Assembly: GCA_036897445.1 (NCBI GenBank)
Contig: JAYMTL010000001.1
Span: 186,001 to 250,000 of the forward strand
Source: Pelargonium tetragonum
Lineage: Eukaryota > Streptophyta > Magnoliopsida > Geraniales > Geraniaceae
Direction: 5' to 3'
Length of the DNA stretch: 64,000 bases
Position numbers and translations under genes: made by a program. This document shows positions 52,181 to 64,000 of the stretch, in pieces (position 1 is the first letter of the stretch; every line of letters begins with the position of its first letter). The notes below the pieces were generated by a model that had not been told where the DNA came from, did not search any database, and worked only from the letters and a program-made list of their open reading frames with translations.

Positions 52181-55100
52181 GGATTCTCCTATTCGGAACC
52201 CTTAAGCAACTCTATTTTAAACAGCAAGCTTTTTTCGTTGGGATATTACCTAAGCACTCTTTCTTTATTAAGGAGGACGTCCAGTATATCCCAGAAACCT
52301 TGAGATTTCAAGCCTGATATGATATATAGTATGCTCGTAGCATTTGAAAGAGTTAGTAATAGATTATCCTTCTAAAATTTTGTTACTTGGGAATCCTGAA
52401 ATTTCGAATTGAAAGATATAGAATTAGATACCCTCGTACTAGGCACGGCTTGTACTTTAAACAATTGGAGATTGTGTATAGCAAAGTTTGTAACTATAAA
52501 AGACTTTTAGGGGGTAGCGAGCAGTGCAGGCTCTAAATTTTTGTTATTTAAAAAATCAAGCCTTCTTCAACTAAAGAGATTTTTAAACTTTCTCATCTAA
52601 GAACTAAATTCAATTTCTAAGTAAATCTAAATGGAACTTCTATTTTCTATTCTTCCGAACGAAGTTCCCAACAGGGGCTTAGAGTTGTGCTCGAACCGCC
52701 TGTTTTGACTCTTCTGCAGACCTTTCCTGAGAGCTGCGCATATCCTAGGAGCTTCTTTCTTATAATTAATAACCTGGACTTTTACCTGTAGTACCTTTAA
52801 TCTTACCAGTCTTCTTCTTAAGGAGCCCTCGTATTCCTTATAATGTTATCCTTGTAGCTACTCTAGCTTTATCATGTGTTATTTTTATTTGTTAGAGAGA
52901 TTTTAGGTGAGTTCTAATAGGCTTGATTTTTAAGGGAATACTCCTCTTTTATTCTGTAGTTATTGACATGGAAGTTTATATAATCCTTGTAGGGGTTAAA
53001 AAAGGTTACTATTATCAACTGAAGCGCTTTGCGAAGTAGTAGTTTTAGGCTTACACTATGGGAGACAAACACTTATCTTTGACTTCTTTCTGCTCTTCTT
53101 AATGTTAATGCCCCCGTTCTTGTTGTTAGTACTCTTTCTTAAGTTTAAAAGGAATTTATAGAAATAGAAATACCTAGTTAGGGAGCTAGAAGGGGAGGAT
53201 CCTACGGAATAGGAAAACCCTGGATGGAGAGAAACAAGTAGAAGTGGGGTTAATATTATTTAGAAAGAGAAAGTAGTAATAGATAGTAATCTTAGACCCC
53301 GCAAAAGCCTTTAACAGAATACAAAAACCTTATCTGAAAAGTACAAATTCAGGTAAACCCCGTAAGAAGAAGGCTGTGAATATAGGTACGTTAGCCAAGA
53401 ACTCTCAAATTTAACTTGTTACTAAAGGATATCTTGACTCAGCTAGAGCTATTAAATTAGGTTTCTGGAAGTTTCTAGTAGAACTTCTCATAGCTTAGCG
53501 GCTCCCCCTTTCTCCGCGTTAAGGGTTACGACTGAACTTTACCCTATGATCCCAAAGTCTTCTTCGCTTTTTCTAATCGAAACTCCAGGGCAGTTTTGCT
53601 TTATACAATCAGCAGCATATTCCTTTTAATAAGAAATAAGATTATAAAAAGACGGACGTGCCTGTAAACTCCTCTATGTCTAAGCTTCCGTTTTTCTTAA
53701 AACCCCTCTTGGAAAAGGAAATTTAACAGCCAAAGAAGTTCCTAAACTTTCTCTTTAACTTAAAAAAATCAAGCTTGGTCTTTGCATTTAGTCCCTTAAT
53801 TTATTTTATACGAACTGTGCTTATATACCTATAAGGCCCCCGTAGCTTATTTAGAAAAAAGGCTCTTGAGTTGTAATAAAGATTTTTTGGTATATTACCT
53901 TATAACAGGATTCCCCCACTTTGGAAGGGGAAGCTTCTCTAGTAAATCTTGTGTAGAATTTTGGCATATACTTTTGCAGTAGTATAACATATCCTTTCCT
54001 ACAAAACTGGTTAGAATACTTTTATCTGAGTGTAGAGAATACTGCCAGTTTCAACCTAGTTATGTCTGATACTTTAGAAAGTTGTAGTTCAAAACTAGAT
54101 AAAGGTTAACCCTACACCAAGCCAAGAGCCCCCTTCTTGATAGACTTCCGTTTAAGAGGGGTTTTTTATACTCGACTGGACATATTTGAGCCCAAATTTA
54201 AAAGGTTTACAAGAATCCCTAGTGCTAAAAACTTTTATGTCATGTGAGTTTTTCAAAAAAGCAATTCGTAATAGCTGCAAAGGGTTGCCTTAATAAGTTA
54301 TCGGCGGAAGTTTCGTAAAAGTATTAGATAATAGGAGTGAATTTACTTATATATCTCTGAGATTTCGGGAATAATTAAGAAAAAGAGAAATTCCTGTAGA
54401 CTAAACTCCGGATAAATTCTTTTATAATATGCAGATCTCATTTTAGCTAACTAAGCAAAGCCGAATGGCCCGATAGATTTTTAACCCGTGTTATAAAGCG
54501 CTCATTGTATCTCAAGCTTATGGAAAAGAGCTTATTTGGATAGTAAAATAGTATCGAGTTGAAGTTCTATTTATAGTTATAAGCTTTGCGTGCACGGTAT
54601 AGCTTTGTAGTATCAGGGGACTTCTTTGTAAGTTTTTAATATATTTCTGGAAATCCTCAGCAGCACTAGATATCAAACTTGCATTAGTTAAGAGCGCACT
54701 TAGAAAGAATTTAGAAATAAATAAACCACCTCCCCACAATTTACTTTTAAGGAAATCGCGAGAGAAGTTCAATAAGGTTTTGCTAGACACTATACTAGAA
54801 TAAAATGAAGCCTTAGTTACATACAAAAGAGACTGCGATTTGGGTATTTAAAAAAGGAGAGATAGGGGACTCTGCTTTATTTTACAAGCAGTTCGTCAAA
54901 ATTAGCCTTTCAAGTACATCTCCTCTCATTCTTAAAAAACTCTTGTTATCTGATCTAAGCAAAAATACGGGATTACCCACACAGTAACCTATTTATTAAA
55001 ACTCTACTAAAACTATAATACAGAATCCCTTTATTTAACTGAAGTTAACTTAATACACAACTTCTTTTTCAAAACTTGTAAGTAGACTTCTTAATTTAAA

Positions 55101-58100
55101 GCTTTTATAAAGATAAAGAGGGAGTCTTAACCCGAGATTCAATTGAAAGATGTATTAAAAAACAAGATACAGGAAACTTTAGGAATAAGCTGAAGTAGAG
55201 GGGCCCAATCTAGGAAAATGCATAGTACAAATCTTGTTTATAGGATAAATATTACCAAGAGTAGTTAATTTAAAGAGAATAAGCTAGATAGTTCTTTATT
55301 CAAGAGAGTCGTACAAGTAAGTAGAAGTATAACTAGATTGAAATAAGGTTATTCCTTCTGTCTTTCAGTGCAGCTATTTAAAAGTACGGAAATTCTAGAG
55401 AGAGGGCTCTTTGGAGTTGCTTTAGTTTAGTTAACAAAAGAACTTTATTCCTTTATTTAGTGTGCCCCTTTGCGAGACTTGGAATTTCATAACGCTCTCT
55501 CTTTTTATCGTTATCCTAAGAGCCCTAAATCCCAGAGGGAAGGCAGTTATATAATTCGTATTTCAGGAGACTCTTCTTTCTTGGTTTTATAGCTAGCTTT
55601 CCGAAAAAAAAATGAAATAAGCAGAGATAGAACTAAGGATATTCATAGAAACATCTATCCAAGAGTGATTCTGATTCCTAACTATATCTTTTTCTTTGTG
55701 CAATTTCTGTAGCTTTCCCGACTTATACGATAAACACTAAACACCGGTGGAATTTGTTAGTATTTAAGAAAAAGAGCAGTAGAATAATCAATCCTAGCTT
55801 TTATTTGAATATAACTTGTACTTAGTTCTTGTTATATATATTACCAAATTAAGGAGCTTCTAGAAAGTGAGCTACTCCTAAATTATAGGTTTTGAGTTCT
55901 AGGGTATGCTCTTTGAACCCTAGCTTTTTAATTGTTATTAATCCCTCTTTTAAAGTAATGAGTTAATCTAAGACTGGGAAATATAAGTATTGTCTTATAC
56001 TAGCCCCAGAGTTACTCTATAACCTTTGTGAGTCTCCTTATACTTTATAGGCGGGGAGCCCTCAAGAAGATAACAAACTTTCTACAAGGGCAAAAAGAAT
56101 AAGAGTTTTCAAAAAGGCATTAGACTCAATTTCATAAACAAGAAATCAGGTAGCGAACCCCTTTTGTTTATGAAATACAATAAGTAGAGCTAGGGCTTTC
56201 TCGAATCCTAAAATGGAGCTCCTTCGAATGCAAGAAACTAATAAAGATAACGAGCAGAAAAATTTAATGGGAACTTGAACTTAGGCTTATATTATCCACT
56301 AATTGGGTAGTGAAATCCCTCACTGGATATGGAATCGGAGACCTTTATTACTCCCAGATAGATCGCTTTGGAGACTTGCATTCTGGTTTTTTAAGAAACT
56401 TTAAGAGGATCATTATTACCTAAGTACGAAAGTCTTAAATTAAACAAGGTCAACTTGTGCTTTCTTTTGCTTTGGCTACTATAGTTCTTGTTATAGCTTA
56501 GAAGGTAGTGTTTTGCCGAGCACAAGTGGGTACTCTAAATTCTTTTCTTTCTGTTCTTAAATTTAGTACTCAAAACGTGTCTTAACCATGTAATTTAGAT
56601 TAAGGGAGCCTGTTATACTTTTTTATACTCAAAAGAGATGATACAAAGATACTAATTTGACTTAGATATTAACAGCAAAAATTATGAAGAAAAGGTGGAT
56701 TACATACCGGACTCCCATAGCCAGTTTCTGAACTTGTATTCTTTTTTTTCTTTACTGATGTAAATTTCAGGATAAACTTAATCCTGTCTAAGTCGAAGCA
56801 ATAGAGTTAGTAATAAGTTTTGCTAATTAGCAAATCCCTTCTTGTTTTGGTATACTACTTTTGTATCTTACTAAAGAAGGCTCGTAAAGCAATGGGTAAT
56901 AGTCGAGAATAGAGCACTTTATCTCAAAGATAAGCATTTAGTAAGAGTAAGATTTTTCAATTATATATTCTTCCTTATATAGTGGATAGGACACTCAAGC
57001 AGGAACTATTTACTAAACGAGTCATATACATGTTTCTTTTTGATTCTCTTTAATAAGGTTTCCGTGACTCGAGGCTAATGAACTCTAAAAAAAGGATCCC
57101 GGGGGAGCTTATTTCATTGACAAAAAAGAAATTACAAGACAATCTTGGTGCCGGATTTGAACCTTTGTATGAAAATATCTAAAGCGAGTGTTATACTCTT
57201 TAGTCAAATTAGATCCACTTTTTAAGATTTGCTTTTCTTAGTTGGATCTGGTGAGGGGTTCCTACTTGACTTTTGTAAATAAATAAGTCGCTAATATGAT
57301 ATGATGTTTCTTTAATAAGTGAATTTTCCAGTCCTTTATAAAAGGTAGATTGGGTTTTTTAGTAAAACTGGTTAATGGTCTTTTTTATAAGCATTTTAAC
57401 TCAAATTTCTAGTGTAGGTTAAAAATCAAGGGTATCCTCTCCTATTATAGCTTTCCTAATAGAAAAAAGTCCTGCTGTCACTAAGAATAGACCGGCTTCA
57501 TAACTAAGATATATTACGCAAATGTTACCAACACGAGAACCCTACTAAATTCTTACAAGCTTTATCCCAGTACATACTGATTACCGCTATGTATATTTAA
57601 GGAATAAAAAAGTCTAAAATCAGCTATGTTATTACTTCGTTACTCAAGAATTGTATACCTTGGTGTTTATTCTGTATCTTTGACTTCTTACCTTTTTAAT
57701 TAGAGTACGAACCTAAAATTTAGGAGAAATTATATGGCCGTTTAGGAGACCCCCTTAGAAATTTCTTGACTTCAATACAACTAAATATTGTAACTTTCGC
57801 AAAGCTGCCAATGAGCCCTAGAAGCCTCTCTTAAGACTTTTATTTAAACCTTATTAAGAGCTACTTTTTCTCTTACTGCGGGTAGAAAGAAATTTTCTTT
57901 ATTATAAGTTACAAGCGTTTTTATAATAGAAATTGTAAGTTATTTTGCTCGCTTTCTAGAATTCTAATTTTGTTCTTTTTCTACCCTTTTAGCTTTTAAG
58001 AGCGGTTTCCAACTAATTGTTTCGGGTTTTATAGATTAAAATTTAACGTGTCAAAAGTAGAGCTCTAGCTAAAAAGTTAATCCTAAATTTCTTTTCCTAT

Positions 58101-58196
58101 TGGACCCTTTTCCTTCTTTATAGTTGCGGTCTCGTAAATTACTAGAGTTATCGCGGGTCTAATCGCACTCTGTTACGATTCAAGAATCCCTGCCCC
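52181..58196. other. AT-rich spacer
   Basis: The largest frame is 102 residues on the minus strand (54,518-54,826), Ser/Leu/Phe-rich, with no known domain. An SSU-like 12-mer lies at 52,423 and a tRNA-like relic at 57,145. Nothing else was supported. Confidence 0.55.
57145..57215 (-). pseudogene. tRNA-like relic
   Basis: The minus strand reads ACAAAGGTTCAAATCCGGCACC (box B complement at 57,153-57,163). The upstream stretch, TTTGACTAAAGAGTATAACACTC, has D-arm-like spacing. Stems pair poorly and the anticodon cannot be assigned. Confidence 0.3.
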
Positions 58197-58214
58197 AAGG
58201 TAGAGAAATTCCTT
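58197..58214 (+). other. LSU rRNA-like core fragment
   Basis: AAGGTAGAGAAATTCCTT matches the conserved large-subunit rRNA sequence around E. coli 1,935-1,955 (AAGGTAGCGAAATTCCTT) at 17 of 18 positions. Flanks do not continue the match by eye, although a CGGG word follows 13 bases later. It may be a small rRNA fragment or relic. Confidence 0.3.
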
Positions 58215-59480
58215 AGCCTTAGGCGGGACCCTCCCATGTATGATTCTTTGTTTCTTTTAATTTCTGGTTACTAGACTTATTTGATGCTGCCCTTTTAGCA
58301 TAGAACAATCTAAAACTAAAATATTTTCGATATTATAACCCTTACTTTATGTGTCAGGTCACGGGATTCTATACTTACCCGGATCTAAGTCTACTACCTA
58401 TACTTATTTATTAGCCAGACTTACAACAAGTATTCTTAGTTTTTATATCACTACCTTGCCTCCTTTTCTTATATAGATATAGACAACTCCTAACCAGTCA
58501 AAATTACCTTATCATATTCTACGAGAATGTCAGCGTTCTTTCCAAATAATCTTTCCCTTACCAATAACTGGCTATTCGTTCTTCTTTACGATTCTCTTTT
58601 TTCAAGCACCTTCTAAGGCTAAGGATGGAATAAAAACGCTGAGAGGAAATCCCTAGTATTTCAAGAAAGATAGCATACCGGACACTTTTTGGCTTGCCTT
58701 AGACTGATAGAATCCAGTATAGGAAAGAGCAGCTCTAAAAGAAATGTAACCGCGAGGTACCTAAAAGCTCAAGTTAAAAGAAAATAAGCTTTTTGTTTTC
58801 TATAAATATAACCTTAAGGCCCTTTTCAAAGGAATCCCGATCGTTATCTTTAAACTTTTATTTGTTCCTGAAGTGAAAGTGTTAAAGTAGGTGGGGTTTG
58901 CTTGTTCCCTTTGTTTCCAGGTTTCGTATTCCAGATAATAAAGGTAGGAGAACTCTAAAGTAAGTATAGAAGTTGTTCTTCGTCAAGTAGGATACAACAA
59001 AATAAAAAGACTCTTGCAATTACTCTCGGAATTTCAGCAAGTTGAGTGGCACAAAGCAATAAAGGGTAAACTTTTCTCGGCAAACCCTTTTTAGAGGCCC
59101 TCTACGACTATGATATAGCATCCTTATAGAACTCTACTGAGCTGGGCGCATTCTCACTTTTTTGTAAAAGCTTACCTCTAAAAAAGACACAATGAAAATG
59201 GGAAGGCCGGACTTGGGGTATACAAAAGAAAAGAAATATGTAACTCAAGTGGGCTCTAGGAGAAACCTGTAATTACAATTTATTCGTGAAAAGCCTCTAC
59301 CACATTTTGTTCCTTTATTTACCCTAAACCAGAACTGAATAAAGGGGAGTTTTGACTATAAAAATGAATAATTGATTGTAACTTTCCTACTTTAAACTAG
59401 ATCGGGAGAAAATAAGCAAGCTTGCCTTTCTCGTAAACAAATCCTACTTTTCTCAGTCTCCTGTATCCCCGCAGCCTTTA
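58215..59480. other. AT-rich spacer
   Basis: No gene, RNA or long repeat seen. Confidence 0.65.
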
Positions 59481-60030
59481 TCTTACCCTTATAAACCGTA
59501 CTTATACTACTCTCACCAAGGCCCTGTTGTTGCAGCCTGGACTTGTAGCTACTGTATTCCCTATTATACTTATTTTCTTAGTCTTATCTATAGACAGTCG
59601 TTGTATAGTCTTTTCTATTACTTTTTTATATTCTATTAGTAATATCTTTATTAATGTATTCGTCTTATAGTTTATAGTTATATTTGTTTAGTTTATTAGT
59701 ATAGTATTAGTTACTTATGGGTTATGGAATAGAGTATAGCAGCTAAAAGTAATTGACAGGGTCAGATACGGGTATAGATAGCGCATACAAAGCAAGTCGA
59801 GTAAGTTATTAACAAGTAGGTCAGCAACAAAGAAGTCATAAGAATCCGTAGAAGAGAAGATTGGTGTGCTTATAGAGTATAAGTCATAAGAAGTATATGG
59901 GTATTTTGGTGTTATCTATGTACTATCATCATACTATAAGAAATTATCTTCCTTCCGCTATGCTACAATGCTACAGTCGGTAAGGGTTTGAACTCAAGGT
60001 TTATCGGATTTCTCTATGCCGTTTTAACAT
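59481..60030. other. Patch of distinct texture, possibly decayed repeat
   Basis: Rich in TAT, TTAGT and ATAG words and nearly free of G-runs between 59,560 and 59,720. It ends with TGCTACAATGCTACAGTCGG (59,961-59,980). The word CAGTCGGTAA (59,974-59,983) is shared with 51,919-51,928. No element boundary is visible. Confidence 0.35.
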
Positions 60031-63000
60031 GAAAAACTAGACCCTTAAAACCTTAAGATAAGAGTCACCTCTTATCTACTACTTTCTTTCGCCTAGTAAC
60101 TGACTCATAGAATTGAGTAACAGATAAAATCTTTCTTTACTTTATATAAAAGATTTTTCATCCCCCAGATCCCTAACCTATGGGAAGGGGGTGCCTCTCT
60201 CACACGTGTACAAGTACAATTTCTCTACGAAATTTATAATAAATATCTGATAACTAAAATCCAAGTGAAAAGCCCAGCCCGCCTGTGTCAAAGGCATACT
60301 TACTAGAGTCAAATCACTATATCCCGTATTTCGAATACCAAGACATTTTGAATCTACAAAATAACTAGAAGAACTCTAGGAAGAGCTGTAGATAGATCTA
60401 TTTTACTATAGGATACTCATCAAGTGGGGATCCTAGCTAGAATAAGTGCAGGCTGCAAAAGAGCACATAAAACTAAGAAGGTAGTGGTTTAATAAGGCGA
60501 GTAGGGGTCTTAGGAAAGGTATAAGGGTTAAGAAGAGAGGTATAGGTTTATATATAGGTTTTACAAGATAAAGATTTTTCTTAGCTTACAAAGAAATTCG
60601 TAAACCATATAGGGAGTAGTTTCCTTTTCTGCCGTTATCTTAAGCGGGAATCTCTATAGGAATCTAGAAATGAGGTTAAGGAATTGCAAAGTGGGAGTTC
60701 GTTTTTTCCTAATCTGAAAGGGAGGTTTTCCTTGCTTGTGCGTATGCGTAACTTCTTTAGTTATTATCAAAAAGAAATTCACTTTACTACTTAGGATCTT
60801 AAGGAATTTTATAGCTAAGTTTTTTTGTATTTGGATTAACAGGGCTTTTTGCGCACACTTGGAGAGCTTATAATCAAGGTGTTCTCTACTTATAGAAACG
60901 CAAATCAATTTAAACTTCTTAAGGGTAGCTATTTGCTAAATCTGAAGCCTAAAATAAAAAAAGTAGGATACAATTTTGTTTGAGGAATTTTAAGTGCTTC
61001 TTCTTTCTTAGGACATTTTGACTTTGCGGAGGAATACCAGGCCCCGCTAATTAATGGAACCGGTTAAAGTTTAAATATAGTTAAAGGCAGGCGTTTCCAA
61101 GAAATAGGAAAGATCTTAACAATAAAGTCTAGGTAAAAAGAATTAATGTCTTGCTCACTGCCAAGTCCCTAGTAGAGTATATCGGAAAATTTAGGAAAGG
61201 GAGGTATTTCCTTCTTAGTTTAAAGCTATAATAATTCCCTTTTTGTAGGATTTTGTAAGCAAGCATATCTGTTTCCTTGAAACCTTCTATAAAATCTTTA
61301 TGAAGTTTAGTAAGACAAAAAACAAAAAGGAGTAGTAAGGCACTATAAAAAGGTGAAAGTCAAAGTTAATTTGAACAGTAGTGAGCAAAACTCTTTTAGA
61401 ATCACTTAGATTTAGATAAAGAAAAGAAAGAAGTATCCCCCGAGTAGTAAATCCCGGCTTTTTCTAACTGGTATCGCAATTTACTAGCAAGCGCTTTATA
61501 ATTAGATATTCCTCTATCCTAAAAGGTATCTCGGCTATCTCCTTTTTGTTCAAAGGTACTTGAAGAAGGATCTACTTATTTTGTTTTTAGGGATTAATCC
61601 CCAAGTCGATTTTAGATCTAGGAGTGCTCTGTAACTCCCGAGGTCTTCAATTTTTATAAAGGCTCTTTTTATTACTTATTTATCAAGACTTAATCTACCA
61701 TAAAGCATAAAGTAAGAGTTTTTTCTAAAGTCTAAGCAGAGTAATTACTAAAGCAAATGACAAGGAGCAGGGAGGGCCAAAATAAAGCCTTTGGAATAGT
61801 AGCAACAGCTATGGAAAAGGCTAAATAGAAAATAATGGAGCGAAGCCCGAATAGCCTCTCTAACATATTATTAATTATAAGCAAGATCTGAGATTCACTG
61901 GTTTATGCCGTACAAGTACAATGTGTAATCAGGACTTAATTTAATATTAATAACTAAAAATTTTTAAGGAGCCTTAGAGCTAAACTAGGGAAATGGGATG
62001 AAATCAAAACAACAAAAATCATCCCCTATTCAAGTAAGACTGGGATGCCATAAAAAGGTTCTATACTGGTGGGTATCGAATCGAATTAGAAGCACATAAT
62101 TATAAAAAGCATCTATGAGCCTTTCTTATAAGGTAGGTTAAACTTTTGGTATTCCAGTACCTTTAGCTATTTAAGAAGGTAAAAACTCATATCATATCAT
62201 ATATAATAGAAATTTCAAAGAGTCCTAAATCTTTTGCTTACTTTGCTTTGTCCCGAAGATGTACGGCGGGATTACTAGAAAAGAGAGCCCTTTACAAATT
62301 CAAAATAAGGGGTCCCGTTAGGGCAACTCTTGGAAAATGGGTAAGAGGTCTGCGAGAACTTTTAAATAAATCCAAAATACTACCTTATAGGAAAGGATAT
62401 GTAGTGAGTACGGTGAGTCTCTTCCGAACCAAAAGGGATGCTGTCAGGAGCTTTTTCGCACAGGAGTTTCTTTAGAAAACTGAGATTAAAAAGTTACAGG
62501 GTAAAGCGCTTTTTGTAAAGCCGATATTCCTGCTTAGCTTATTAGGATGGGTCATATAGCTCTGATATTTCATGTTTAAGAGATGAAATCGCTTCCGTTT
62601 AGTCGTTATTTTTAAGAAATCTAGGATAGCTTTTCAACTCAATAGAGAGCCGCCTGCTCAAACTCCTTAATTTTTCTCTAGTAGAAGTATCTAGAGCCCC
62701 TTTAATATGCGGGTTTTCGACTGTAAATAACAAAATTTTTCTTGGGGCATCGCAAAACTCAACGTACAAGTAAGCTTGCTAAAGTCCTCTTCAACCCTTA
62801 TGGAATGGAAATCCGGAGATATAGGCACTAACAAAAAGAGATTGCTCTAAAGCACAAAGGCTAAGCCCTTATAATATAATAAAAAAATCCGCCTTTCCTA
62901 AGCATAAAAATTTCTTGTGTAGGGTACCCTTTTCGGGGAATGTAATAAAGTAGTACATCCGCAGTTCAATCTTCTTTCTTACGCAAGCTTTTATTTTCAT

Positions 63001-64000
63001 TTAGTTTAGACAGGGGATCCCCTACAAGATCAGCAAGGCAGTTAGTATTAAGGAGGAATAGAGCGCCTAAAAACTTTTTTTGCACTCCTAGTTATTTCGG
63101 ATTTTCTTGCCAAGGGGGACTACCACCACGGGCATCCAAAAGTGGAATCTAAGTGAACAGGGTTAAGACTGCGGGCCCTATTAAGTCATTGATTCTCCCC
63201 TTTTTTGGGGTTTTGTTTGTTAATAAAAACTTCCTAAAGCGAGAGAAAAACTGCTACAATAGCTGGCAAGGAACTGAGGAGATAAGAGAATTTTTATCCT
63301 TAATACTTTAATAAAGAATAAAGGGGAGCTTTAGATTTAATATCCTGAGGAGAGTCACCTTTTGCACGCGTAGTAGCTAATAGAAAGATAATAAGATAGG
63401 TTTTGAAAAATATCTAATTAATATAGGTTTGACTAGCAGGAGGGCTTTACTTTCCACTAAACGCCGGTATAATAGCAGCTTTTATTTAAAAGTCAACTTA
63501 GTTTAATCCCCTATAAGGTTTTCTACTTTCAAGGGCGGTGCTTCAGCCCGTTGAGTTCCTATACCGGGACGCTGTTCTTGACTCCTCTTTATATTACACT
63601 CAAGCGAATAAGATAGAACTTTTTTATAGAAACCTTGTATAGAAGGCACTGGTTTTAGTGTTTTGGGAATATACAGAGTCAGCCCGAAACATATGTATAT
63701 ACTTTTTTTATTCTTTCATTTGATCCGGAATAAAGGAGTCTTTAGGAGCATACACGTTAACTCAGATAAACGCTAGACATCTTTTTAAAATGACATTTCT
63801 CAGTAGAGATTAAGGGGCGCAATTCAAATTAGTAATTCAAGGTTCAAAGGGGTTTAAGCACTAATGCACAAGATTTTTTATTTCGATGCTTGAGAATTTG
63901 GGTTCTGAAAGTTTCCTTTTTTACTATACGAGAGACGCCCTGAATTTGACTTCTAATTAAGTCCTTCTGTAAATTCCAAATTCCTTTAATCAAATCATGA
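60031..64000. other. AT-rich spacer to end of window
   Basis: Two isolated frames: minus 60,654-60,908 (84 residues) and plus 62,248-62,475 (75 residues, TTG start, strongly basic, KRALYKFKIRGPVRATLGKW). Neither matches a family I know. A perfect 12-bp palindrome, AGGGGATCCCCT, lies at 63,012-63,023. Confidence 0.5.

Noticed and set aside
54518-54826. 102-residue minus-strand frame as a gene
   Set aside because: Low-complexity Ser/Leu/Phe-rich translation, no recognisable family, and no supporting context.
62248-62475. Basic 75-residue frame as a ribosomal protein
   Set aside because: Basic composition only; no ribosomal protein motif recognised and the start codon is TTG without context.
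1-64000. CRISPR array or long tandem satellite
   Set aside because: No regularly spaced repeats; only isolated short tandem duplications were found.

Overview
This 64 kb window has no protein-coding gene I can support. The longest ATG/TTG frame is about 106 codons, which is near what chance gives in so much DNA of this composition. No known protein family is recognisable in any frame. The DNA is AT-rich (about one third G+C by eye). It is unusually rich in TpA, so TAA and TAG are frequent in every frame, and it is studded with short G-runs, C-runs and palindromes such as GGATCC. Hand counts on three scattered 60-base lines (3601, 30001, 50041) give TpA 21 against ApT 12, and CpA+TpG 11 against ApC+GpT 19.

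The most informative signals are degenerate tRNA-like pieces on both strands. The best is a tRNA-Pro(UGG)-like relic at 49,897-49,955. It keeps an 18-base anticodon-arm match and a 16-base T-arm match to bacterial/organellar tRNA-Pro but lacks most of the D-arm. Weaker examples resemble tRNA-Thr, a class II tRNA with a variable arm, tRNA-Leu(UAA) and others. Short stretches also match universally conserved rRNA motifs: an LSU-like core at 58,197 (17 of 18 positions), an SSU-like 15-mer at 44,937, and several 10-12-mers that are individually close to chance.

Layout. 1-13 kb is mostly featureless, with tRNA-like relics at 2.7 and 3.4 kb, a perfect 35-bp tandem duplication at 3,481, and a slightly coding-like stretch at 2.0-2.5 kb. 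14.4-17 kb, 38.9-39.3 kb, 51.6-52.2 kb and 59.5-60 kb are patches of different texture (poor in G-runs, rich in TAT/CTA words) that look like decayed repeats. 36.86-37.42 kb holds several short open segments that read like protein but belong to no family I know. The rest is uniform AT-rich spacer with small hairpins and a dispersed 15-bp word (TTAATTACATTACCT or its complement).

Origin. Two explanations fit partly. (a) Very gene-poor organellar, probably mitochondrial-type, DNA: supported by organellar/bacterial-style tRNA relics, rRNA-like cores and GC-palindrome islands. (b) A fungal AT-rich, RIP-like heterochromatic block of decayed repeats: supported by the TpA excess with CpA/TpG deficit and the dispersed word. 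I lean weakly to (a) and do not assign a species. A third possibility, that part of this is an assembly artefact or simulated sequence, cannot be excluded by reading, because conserved cores (tRNA T-loops, rRNA signatures) occur without the flanks that should accompany them. No gene pathway or operon can be described.
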